A stretch of DNA of 64,000 nucleotides, taken from positions 11,582,501 to 11,646,500 of the forward strand of contig NC_010162.1 of NCBI RefSeq assembly GCF_000067165.1, written 5' to 3'. Below the pieces are notes generated by a model. That model ran no database searches. It saw only the letters and a list, made by a program, of their open reading frames with translations, and was not told the DNA's origin. The stretch's first letter is position 1. Every line of letters starts with the position of its first letter. A program made the position numbers and the translations under genes. Source of the DNA: Sorangium cellulosum So ce56. GTDB lineage: Bacteria > Myxococcota_A > Polyangia > Polyangiales > Polyangiaceae. Below, one piece after another: positions 42,839 to 49,728 of the stretch.

Positions 42839-43561
42839 ATGGCGGATTCGTCGACGGAGGCTCGGGTCACCGAGGTAGCTGATGGCATTTACCAGCTCCA
42901 CACCCCGGTGGGAACTGGCAAGGCTGGGTTCTCGTTCAACCAGTACCTCCTGGTCGACGACGCGCCACTGCTCTTCCACACCGGCTCGCGCCGCCTCTTC
43001 CCGTCGGTGCGCGCGGCGATAGCGCGGGTGATGCCGGTCGAGCGGCTGCGCTACGTGGCGTTCTCCCACTGCGAGTCCGACGAGTGCGGCGCCATGAACG
43101 AGCTGCTCGATGCCGCCCCCCAGGCGGTGCCGGTGTGCGGGCGGATCGCCGCGATGGTCGACGCGGACATGTTCGACCGCGCGCCACGGGCGCTCGAGGA
43201 GGGCGAGGTCCTCGAGCTGGGCGAGCGCCGGGTGCGCTGGCTCGACGCGCCCCACCTGCCGCACGGCTGGGAGTGCGGCTACCTGTTCGAAGAGTCCACC
43301 GCCACGCTGCTCTGCGGCGATCTCTTCACGCAGCCCGGCGCCGACCACCCCGCGCTCACGCGCGACGACATCCTCGCGCCGAGCGAGGCCATGCGCCGGT
43401 CGATGGATTACTATGCGCACGGCCGCGATGCACCCCAGCTCCTCGAGAAGCTCGCGGCCACGTCCCCTCGCATGGTCGCCTGCATGCATGGCCGGGCGTA
43501 CGAGGGGGACGGGGCCGCGCTGCTGCGCGAGCTCGCGCGCGCGCTCGCTCGCACGGCGTGA
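42839..43561 (+). CDS. Stand-alone ODP/flavodiiron-type metallo-beta-lactamase-fold protein
   Basis: The 240-residue protein has the MBL fold. The metal motif is 'SHCESDECGAMNE', an HxExD pattern typical of the diiron site in flavodiiron (rubredoxin:oxygen oxidoreductase) proteins, whereas hydrolases use HxHxDH. Other likely ligands are 'DAPHLPHGWECG' (His), 'TLLCGDLFTQPG' (Asp) and 'VACMHGRAYEG' (His). The flavodoxin domain that normally follows is absent, so electron donation must be supplied in trans or the protein does something else. GGAGGAGC precedes the ATG. It stands alone in a region of gene remnants, consistent with recent acquisition or survival. Confidence 0.88.
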   Translation: MADSSTEARVTEVADGIYQLHTPVGTGKAGFSFNQYLLVDDAPLLFHTGSRRLFPSVRAAIARVMPVERLRYVAFSHCESDECGAMNELLDAAPQAVPVCGRIAAMVDADMFDRAPRALEEGEVLELGERRVRWLDAPHLPHGWECGYLFEESTATLLCGDLFTQPGADHPALTRDDILAPSEAMRRSMDYYAHGRDAPQLLEKLAATSPRMVACMHGRAYEGDGAALLRELARALARTA

Positions 43562-43654
43562 GCGGCGTTCGCGGGCGCGCGCCGATGCTCGCTGCGCCCT
43601 CGGCAGATCGTCCGGCCAGGTGCCGGGCCGCAAGCCGCGAGGCGCGCCGTCCGG

Positions 43655-43771
43655 GTGAACCTGCAGAGCGCGGCCGCGATGGTCGCCGAGTTGCCTGACG
43701 GCGTCGGCGTCGCGATCTCTGCCATCGGCACCACGCTGAAGAACGCCGGCTCCCATGCGGCCTTCCGCTGA
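43655..43771 (+). pseudogene. Remnant of an NAD(P)-binding oxidoreductase
   Basis: A 38-codon frame reads 'AMVAELPDGVGVAISAIGTT' then 'LKNAGSHAAFR' and stops. This resembles the 'VxSxLGTTxKxAGSxxAFRxVD' stretch of atypical SDR/NAD(P)-binding proteins. There is no Rossmann start and no continuation, so it is a fragment. Its presence beside the aldo/keto reductase gene suggests a small redox locus that has decayed. Confidence 0.5.
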
Positions 43772-43794
43772 GTTCCTTTCGCTGACCGTGTGGA

Positions 43795-44640
43795 TCAGGG
43801 GACGTCCGTCGGGTCCCAGCTCACGCGGAAGCCGGCATCGAGCCCGTCGAGCGTGCGCATCGTGTCGGCGTCGAGCGCGAAGTCGAAGATCGCGCCGTTC
43901 TCGGCGATACGCGCGGGCGTGACCGACTTCGGCAGGACGATCAAGCCGTGCTGCACGGCCCAGCGCAGCATCACTTGCGCTGGTGTGCGCCCGGCCTTTG
44001 CCGCCGCGGAGACGATGACTTTGTGCCGGAGCTTCACGCCCTGCGTGAGCGGGCTGTACGCCTGCACGAGGATCCGGTGCTTTGCGCAGAACGCGCGCAG
44101 CTCGGCCTGCCCGAGGAACGGGCTGAGCTCGACCTGGTTGATCGCCGGCACCACCGCGCTCTCGTCGAGGAGCTCCTCGAGGTGCCGCACGGTGTAGTTG
44201 CTGACGCCGATCGATTTCGCGAGGCCTTGCTTCTGCGCGTCGACGAGCGCGCGCCAGGTGTCGCTGCGCTTGCCGGTGACGGGAAAGTGGATCAACACGA
44301 GATCGTAAGCGTCGAACGCGGCTTCCTTCAGCGAGCGCTCGAGCGAGCGCAGCGTCGTGTCGCGCCCCTGGTTGAAATTCGCGATCTTCGTCGTGACGAA
44401 CACCGCGTCGCGACCGAGGCCGCTCTTGCGCAGGGCGCTGCCGACGTCCGCCTCGTTGCCATAGAACTGAGCGGTGTCGACGTGGCGATAGCCGAGGCGC
44501 AACGCTTCGAGGACGGCGCCCTCGGTCTCCGCGCCGGGCGCCGATTGATACACCCCGAGCCCGAGCTGCGGAATGTAGTGACCGTCGATCATCTGCAGGC
44601 GTGGTGATTCGATCATGCGCGGGCCCCCGGTGTCGTTCAT
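43795..44640 (-). CDS. Aldo/keto reductase (2,5-diketo-D-gluconate reductase type)
   Basis: AKR enzymes reduce carbonyls with NADPH in a TIM barrel. The 281-residue product shows the full catalytic tetrad: Asp in 'YRHVDTAQFYGNEADVG' with Tyr in the same motif, Lys in 'FVTTKIANFNQG', and His in 'DLVLIHFPVTGKRSD'. 'GVSNYTVRHLEELL' and 'NQVELSPFL' are family signatures, and the NADPH site is 'LIVLPKSVTPARIAENGAIF'. An ATG two codons or so before 'MIESPR' is possible; the ORF start at 44640 is used. It converges on a remnant of an NAD(P)-binding protein. The substrate is unknown. Confidence 0.93.
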   Translation of the reverse strand: MNDTGGPRMIESPRLQMIDGHYIPQLGLGVYQSAPGAETEGAVLEALRLGYRHVDTAQFYGNEADVGSALRKSGLGRDAVFVTTKIANFNQGRDTTLRSLERSLKEAAFDAYDLVLIHFPVTGKRSDTWRALVDAQKQGLAKSIGVSNYTVRHLEELLDESAVVPAINQVELSPFLGQAELRAFCAKHRILVQAYSPLTQGVKLRHKVIVSAAAKAGRTPAQVMLRWAVQHGLIVLPKSVTPARIAENGAIFDFALDADTMRTLDGLDAGFRVSWDPTDVP

Positions 44641-45168
44641 CGCTCGGCTCGGCCGAGCGCAAAGCGTGTGCTGACGAAGTCGACAAGCTAGTCAGGGTGA
44701 AGGTCGACGGCAAGAGCAAGAAAACTCCGCGGCGACTGTGCAGAGCGCGCGCCAGCTAGCCGATATCGCTGAAGAGAGCGAGCGCTTCGTGCAGAACAGG
44801 CAAATTCCCGTGCGCGTCCGCGGGGGGGAGCAGACGGTGACGGGCGAATGATGCGAGTGCAGCGAGACCTTATAAAATAAACCCCGGCAGATCGATTGAG
44901 CGATCCGATGCCGGCGGCGCAGGGCGCAGGCTGCATGGCAGAGAACGTGGGTTGATCCCCTCCACGTGACGACGCGACGAGGATGACGAGCGAAGGTCCA
45001 ATTCGTGGGTATCCAGGGACTCACGCGGCACCTGGCTGCAAATCCCGGTCTCCTCGTCTCGACAGCCCAACGTGGCAGTGCTACTCATCCCACGTGTCCG
45101 GCGCTGAGGGGGAGGACATGTCATTACATCATGGCCTGTCGCCGATGCACGCAGGAAAGGATCGCCTT
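44641..45168. other. Intergenic region upstream of the expansin-like gene
   Basis: About 530 bp without a supported gene, with lower GC than its surroundings. TATAAAATAA at 44871-44880 is a rare AT-rich run in this genome and could be a -10 or UP-like element; no clear -35 was found at the right distance. Otherwise I see nothing definite. Confidence 0.5.
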
Positions 45169-46191
45169 ATGCGCACCAATCGAATCCGAGGTCTGCGGGC
45201 AGCTCAGCTTGCGTTCGCGTCCGCGTCTGCGGGAGCAGCCTTCTGCTTCGCGGCGTGCTCGGCCGACACGGGCCCCACGGCCGAAGACATGGGCGAGCAG
45301 GACCAGAATCTTGCAGTCTGTTCGTATGCGGTCACGACGAACGCGTACGAAGGAGCCCCGGAGTACTGGGGGACGATCAAGATCAAGAACACGGGCGCGA
45401 GCGCGCTGAAGAAGCCGACTGTCGCCTTCGACGTGCCGGGCGGTGTCACGTGCGATCATCACGAGCCGGGCTGGACCCACACACAAGCCGGCTCCCGATG
45501 CACCTATTCGAGGACATCAAACGTGTCCATCGCCCGCAATGCATCATTCACACTCAACTTTTCCACCGACTCGGTGTCCTCGTTCACTCCGTCCCGCATC
45601 GAGCTCCGCGACACCAGCTGCTCCAGCGGCGGCAGCACGACGGGCGGCGCCGGCAGCACGACAGGCACGGGCGGCGCCAGCACCACGGGCGGCGGCAGCA
45701 CCACGGGCACGGGCGGCGGCAGCACCACGGGCACGGGCGGCGGCAGCACGACGGGCGGCGGCAGCACGACGGGCGGCGCCGGCAGCGGGGGCTCGGGCGT
45801 GGTGTGGCAGACGGCCAGCCTGACGGAGTTCGAGTCTTACCCCGACCCCGGCAGCGAGGAGTGCATCGAGTACAACGGGTGCACGTGGGCCGGTCAGTTC
45901 GCGGCCCTCGACGGAAAGCAGCCGGAGAGCTGGGTCAGAGAGAACAACATCGCCGCGGTGCACTCGAAGGATTTCGAGAGGTACAAGCTCAAGACCCTGC
46001 GCCTTCGTAAGAATGGCAAGGAGATCGACGTCAAGGTGTACGACATGTGCTCCGACTCCGATTGCAGCGGGTGCTGCACGCGGAACGCGCAGCCGTCGGG
46101 GTATCTTATCGATATCGAAAAATACACCGCTCAGCGGTTCGGGGTCTCGGCGTCTGGACAGGTCGAGTGGAGGTGCCTCGACTGCAATTGA
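45169..46191 (+). CDS. Lipoprotein with CBM2-like domain, Gly/Ser/Thr linker and expansin-like (DPBB) domain
   Basis: From the ATG at 45169 (GGAAAGGATC upstream) the product has 340 residues. The signal ends 'GAAFCFAACSADT' with lipobox FAAC. Residues ~45-145 look like a type 2 carbohydrate-binding module ('GTIKIKNTGASALKKPTVAF', 'RNASFTLNFSTDSVSSF'). A linker of GSTTG/GAGSTTG repeats follows (about residues 155-205). The C-terminal domain ('LKTLRLRKNGKEIDVKVYDM', then 'CSDSDCSGCCTRN', 'GYLIDIEKYTAQRFG' and 'VEWRCLDC') resembles the double-psi beta-barrel of expansins and loosenins, with disulfide-bonded cysteines and a conserved Asp. Such proteins loosen cellulose without hydrolysis, which fits a cellulose-degrading myxobacterium. 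Confidence 0.8.
   Translation: MRTNRIRGLRAAQLAFASASAGAAFCFAACSADTGPTAEDMGEQDQNLAVCSYAVTTNAYEGAPEYWGTIKIKNTGASALKKPTVAFDVPGGVTCDHHEPGWTHTQAGSRCTYSRTSNVSIARNASFTLNFSTDSVSSFTPSRIELRDTSCSSGGSTTGGAGSTTGTGGASTTGGGSTTGTGGGSTTGTGGGSTTGGGSTTGGAGSGGSGVVWQTASLTEFESYPDPGSEECIEYNGCTWAGQFAALDGKQPESWVRENNIAAVHSKDFERYKLKTLRLRKNGKEIDVKVYDMCSDSDCSGCCTRNAQPSGYLIDIEKYTAQRFGVSASGQVEWRCLDCN
45630..45795 (+). repeat. Gly/Ser/Thr linker repeats in the expansin-like gene
   Basis: Imperfect 15- and 18-bp tandem units (GGCGGCAGCACCACGGGC type) encode repeated GSTTG and GGGSTTGT peptides. They form a flexible linker between the binding and barrel domains. Confidence 0.8.
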
Positions 46192-46231
46192 TGGCTGCCT
46201 CGTCGGGCCGGTGGCCCGGGCGCCGCCTTGC

Positions 46232-46849
46232 TCACCCGCCGAGCGCCCTGTCGATCGCCTGCGTGAGCTTCGGGTCGTCCGGCGCCACGGACGACTCGAA
46301 CCGCGCGATCACCGACCCGTCCTTGCCGATCAGGAACTTGGTGAAGTTCCACTTCACCTCACCGGCAGGCGCGGCTTGCGTGAGGAACGCGTAGAGGGGG
46401 TGCTTGCCGCCCCCCTTGACCGGGATTTTCGAGAACATGGGAAAGCTGACGCCGAACTTCGTGGAGCAGAAGGCGGCGATCTCGGCATCGGTTCCCGGCT
46501 CCTGCGCGCCGAAATCGTTCGACGGGAAGCCGAGGACGGCGAAGCCGCGATCCTTCAGCCGATCATGGAGCTGCTCGAGACCCGCGTACTGCGGCGTATA
46601 CCCGCATTCCGATGCGGTGTTCACCACGAGCAGCACCTTGCCTCGGTAATCACCGAGGGAGCGGTCCTGTCCGTCGATGGTCTTCATGGTGAAGTCGTAG
46701 AGCGACATGGCCTTTCCTTCCTGAGCAGCGCCGGGCGTGGGCTCCGGCGCGGTGCGCTCGACATCCCTCCCACAACCCGACACACAGGCGAGGGCGAGCG
46801 AGCTGATCAGGGCGAGTCCACACCGGAGCACGCGCGGCGAGCGTTTCAT
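46232..46849 (-). CDS. Exported glutathione-peroxidase-family lipoprotein
   Basis: The 205-residue product from the ATG at 46849 has a lipoprotein signal ending 'ALACVSGC'. The peroxidase domain shows 'VLLVVNTASECGYTPQYAGL' with the peroxidatic Cys in place of Sec, 'VLGFPSNDFGAQEPGTDAEI', and 'VKWNFTKFLIGKDGSV' with the catalytic Trp and Asn. 'IAAFCSTKFG' carries the likely resolving Cys of thioredoxin-dependent family members. The usual FPCNQF motif has Ser and Asp (FPSNDF). It most likely reduces hydroperoxides in the periplasm. It belongs to a small stress cluster with the YcaC, pirin and LysR genes. Confidence 0.93.
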   Translation of the reverse strand: MKRSPRVLRCGLALISSLALACVSGCGRDVERTAPEPTPGAAQEGKAMSLYDFTMKTIDGQDRSLGDYRGKVLLVVNTASECGYTPQYAGLEQLHDRLKDRGFAVLGFPSNDFGAQEPGTDAEIAAFCSTKFGVSFPMFSKIPVKGGGKHPLYAFLTQAAPAGEVKWNFTKFLIGKDGSVIARFESSVAPDDPKLTQAIDRALGG

Positions 46850-47036
46850 GGCGCATGGATAGACGCGCGTCCGGCCCGCGTCGAGCAGGAACGCGCTCCG
46901 CGTCGAGGCGACGCCGCCGAATGCTGCTGGAGAACGTCGGCTTGGGCGCGGCACGCGGCGGTCGGGCTCGGTGACCTGGCTTGCTGGAAGGAGGCCATCG
47001 CGACGGCAGCAGGGTGGACGGGCAGGGCGCTCGCCG

Positions 47037-47660
47037 TCACTTCTTCGTCAGCGCGTTGTAGCTGGTGATGAGGTTGCGGTAGTCGGGGATGTGGTTCGAG
47101 AACAGCGTCGCCAGTCCCTCGATGTCGTTGCGCCAGTCGCGGTGCAGCTCGCAGGCGACGCCGAACCACGTCATGAGCTGCGCGCCGGCTTGCGACATGC
47201 GATCCCAGGCGGAGTGCCGGGTGATCTCGTTGAAGGTCCCGGACGCGTCCGTGACGACGAAGACCTGAAAACCCTCCTCGATCGCCGACAGCGCGGGGAA
47301 GGCCACGCAGACTTCGGTCACGACGCCCGCGATGAGGAGCTGCTGCTTGCCCGTGGCCTTGACGGCGTTGACGAAGTCCTCGTTGTCCCACGCGTTGATG
47401 TTGCCGGGGCGCGCGATGTACGGCGCGTCCGGGAACTGCTCCTTCAGCTCCGGCATGAGCGGGCCGTTGGGGCCGGACTCGAAGCTGGTCGTGAGGATCG
47501 TCGGCAGCTTGAAGTACTTCGCGAGATCGGAGAGCGCGAGCACGTTGTTCTTGAACGTGTCCGGCTGGATGTCGCGCACGAGCGACAAAAGTCCCGCCTG
47601 ATGATCGACCAGCAACACGGCGGCGTTGTTCTTGTCGAGTCGAACGTACGGCTTGGTCAT
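47037..47660 (-). CDS. Isochorismatase-family hydrolase (YcaC type)
   Basis: The 207-residue cysteine hydrolase has the family triad: Asp in 'NAAVLLVDHQAGLL', Lys/His in the middle region, and Cys in 'LLIAGVVTEVCVAFPALSA'. 'FKLPTILTTSFESGPNGPLM' and 'NINAWDNEDFVNAVKATGK' match YcaC, a structural octamer with unknown substrate. The C-terminal 'WFGVACELHRDWRNDIEGLA' is also characteristic. It lies 67 bp downstream of the pirin gene on the same strand, a pairing often seen with LysR regulators. Confidence 0.93.
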   Translation of the reverse strand: MTKPYVRLDKNNAAVLLVDHQAGLLSLVRDIQPDTFKNNVLALSDLAKYFKLPTILTTSFESGPNGPLMPELKEQFPDAPYIARPGNINAWDNEDFVNAVKATGKQQLLIAGVVTEVCVAFPALSAIEEGFQVFVVTDASGTFNEITRHSAWDRMSQAGAQLMTWFGVACELHRDWRNDIEGLATLFSNHIPDYRNLITSYNALTKK

Positions 47661-47727
47661 GGGCTGTCTCCTCTTCTGTCGTCGTGGGTGATGCGTCTGT
47701 ATGGCGGCGCCCGAGCGTGGAGGTCGC

Positions 47728-48654
47728 TCAATCGTCCAGGTGGCCGAACTTGCCGCTCGCGAAGTCGGCGAACGCCTGCTGGATCTCCTGCGCGCTGTTC
47801 ATGACGAACGGGCCGTACTGGACGATGGGTTCGTCGATCGGCTCGCCGCTCAGGACGAGCAGGTGGGCCTCCGATCCGGCCTCGATGAGCGAGCGCTCGC
47901 CGGCGTTCTCGAACACCGCGAGGTCGTGCGCCGCAGCGTGCGTTCCGTTGATCGCAATGTCGCCTTTCATGACGAGCAGACCCAGGTTATGGCGCGCCGG
48001 GAAGGTGAAATCGACCTTGCCTCGCGCGTTCAGGCGGACGTCGAAGACATCGATCTTCGTGAAGGTCTGCGCGGGTCCCTTCACGCCCTGGTATTCGCCT
48101 GCGACGACCCGGACGGAGCCAGAATTCTCGGGGAGCGTCACGATGCCCATCCGATCGCTCGTGATGCTTTGATACCGAGGCGGCGACATCTTGTGCGCCT
48201 TCGGCAGATTCACCCAGAGCTGCGCCATCTGGAACGGGCCGCCGCGGCGCGCATAGCTCTCCTCGTGAACCTCCTTGTGAAGGATCCCGGACGCCGCCGT
48301 CATCCATTGGACGTCGCCCGGACCGATCACGCCGCCTCCGCCCGCGCTGTCGTGGTGCGCGACGCTCCCTTGCCAGGCGAGCGTGACCGTCTCGAAGCCT
48401 CGGTGGGGATGCACGCCGACGCCCCGCGGCCTCGCCGTCGGCGAGTACTCGTACGTGGGGTGATAATCCAGCAGCAGGAACGGGTTCAGCTTTCGCGCGG
48501 CCTCCGGAATCGCCGAAAAGAACCCCGCGACCCGGAAGCCGTCGCCCACCCAGTGCAGGCCAGGGGCCCGGTAGATTCCCTCGATCGTTCGGAGCTCGGA
48601 CTGTGCTGCTCGGGTGGCGCCCGTCCGCGTCTGCATCGTGGTCGTGATGGTCAT
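47728..48654 (-). CDS. Pirin family protein
   Basis: The 308-residue bicupin is taken from the ATG at 48654, preceded by AGGAGAACGCAGCC. The metal site in the N-terminal cupin is visible in 'VGVHPHRGFETVTLAWQGSV' and 'HHDSAGGGGVIGPGDVQWMT' plus 'SGILHKEVHEE', giving the His/His/His/Glu set. The C-terminal cupin is 'LLVMKGDIAINGTHAAAHDL' and 'EAHLLVLSGEPIDEPIVQYG'. Bacterial pirins can act as quercetinases or redox sensors. It is 98 bp from the LysR gene and followed by ycaC, so it is likely the regulated target of the palindrome at 48728. Confidence 0.94.
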   Translation of the reverse strand: MTITTTMQTRTGATRAAQSELRTIEGIYRAPGLHWVGDGFRVAGFFSAIPEAARKLNPFLLLDYHPTYEYSPTARPRGVGVHPHRGFETVTLAWQGSVAHHDSAGGGGVIGPGDVQWMTAASGILHKEVHEESYARRGGPFQMAQLWVNLPKAHKMSPPRYQSITSDRMGIVTLPENSGSVRVVAGEYQGVKGPAQTFTKIDVFDVRLNARGKVDFTFPARHNLGLLVMKGDIAINGTHAAAHDLAVFENAGERSLIEAGSEAHLLVLSGEPIDEPIVQYGPFVMNSAQEIQQAFADFASGKFGHLDD

Positions 48655-48727
48655 GGCTGCGTTCTCCTGACACGAGGAGGAATAGGCATGCCGAGCCCCT
48701 AGAACAATGCGCAATAGATGGAAGAAC

Positions 48728-48746
48728 TGTTCCGAATCATGGAACA
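48728..48746. promoter_or_regulatory. Palindromic LysR-type operator candidate
   Basis: TGTTCC-GAATCAT-GGAACA is a perfect 6-7-6 inverted repeat containing the T-N11-A pattern of LysR-type sites. It lies in the 98-bp gap between the lysR gene and pirin, close to the pirin start. Confidence 0.6.
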
Positions 48747-48752
48747 ATCTTG

Positions 48753-49673
48753 TCACATGCTGGCGACCACGCTCGGCGTCGTGGACAACACGAGGCGCTG
48801 GCGGAGCAGGTCGAGCAACGTTACCACCTTCGGCGAGAGGTGCCGTGTGCTCGGATAAAGCGCGAACACGGGCACCTCGGGCGCCGACCAGGACGCGAGC
48901 ACCGGCATGAGCCGTCCCGCGGCGAGGTCTTCCGCGCACAGGTACTCCGGCAAGAGGGCGACGCCGAAACCCGCGCGAGCGACCGAGCGGAGCATCTCGT
49001 AGTCGTTGACGACGAGCCGCGGGTGAACCGTGATCTCGGCGATCTTGGGCCCCGACCTGAGCTCCCAGGAGCTTCCCTCCGGCGCGAACACGATGCACGG
49101 GTGGTCCGCGAGCTCGGCAATGTCGTTTGGCTCGCCGAGCGCCCTCTTGACCTCGGGCGCAGCGACCAGACGGCGCCGCACGGCCCCGAGACGCCGGGCG
49201 ACGAGGCTCGTGTCCGGCGTGGCGCCGGCCCGGAGCGCGAGGTCGAAGCGCTCCTCGACGACGTCGACCCTGCGATCGGTGCAGACCAGGTCGACCTGGA
49301 CATCGGGGAAAAGACGCAGGTATTCGGCGACGATCGGTCCGAGAACGGAGAAGGCGAGCGGCGCCGTCACCCGCAAGAGCCCCCGGGGCGTCGACTGGAG
49401 CTGCGAGACCGCGAGCTCTGCCTCCTCGAGCGCGGCGACGATGCGGACGCAGTGCTCGTAGTAGACGCGACCGACGTCCGTGAGGCTCAAGGTCCGCGTG
49501 GTCCGCTGGAGCAGCCGCGCGCCGACGCGCGACTCGAGATCGGAGATCTTCCGGCTCACGGTCGACTTCGGCATCCCGACGGCGGTCGCCGCCGCCGTGA
49601 AGCTGCCTCCCTGAACGACCCTCGTGAAGAGGACGATCTCGTCGAGAGCGACGTTGGGCAGGCGAGGGTCCAT
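48753..49673 (-). CDS. LysR-family transcriptional regulator
   Basis: The 306-residue product uses the ATG at 49673 ('MDPRLPNVALDEIVLFTRVV'). The N-terminal winged helix is clear: 'GGSFTAAATAVGMPKSTVSR' and 'KISDLESRVGARLLQRTTRT'. The effector domain follows ('GLLRVTAPLAFSVLGPIVAE' and 'RRVDVVEERFDLALRAGATP', 'GFGVALLPEYLCAEDLAAGR'). The subtype resembles regulators beside pirin and YcaC. Because it lies upstream of pirin on the same strand and not divergent, the palindrome at 48728 would be in its 3' flank and the pirin promoter. It could respond to oxidative or aromatic stress, which is inference. Confidence 0.95.
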   Translation of the reverse strand: MDPRLPNVALDEIVLFTRVVQGGSFTAAATAVGMPKSTVSRKISDLESRVGARLLQRTTRTLSLTDVGRVYYEHCVRIVAALEEAELAVSQLQSTPRGLLRVTAPLAFSVLGPIVAEYLRLFPDVQVDLVCTDRRVDVVEERFDLALRAGATPDTSLVARRLGAVRRRLVAAPEVKRALGEPNDIAELADHPCIVFAPEGSSWELRSGPKIAEITVHPRLVVNDYEMLRSVARAGFGVALLPEYLCAEDLAAGRLMPVLASWSAPEVPVFALYPSTRHLSPKVVTLLDLLRQRLVLSTTPSVVASM

Positions 49674-49728
49674 GGATGGGACAATTAACGCAAATCGCGC
49701 GAATTGTGCCAAGACAGCGCCAGGAGGC

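Noticed and set aside
42257..44719. 820-codon minus-strand frame
   Set aside because: It overlaps the aldo/keto reductase and the MBL gene in other frames and has no domain. It is a high-GC shadow.
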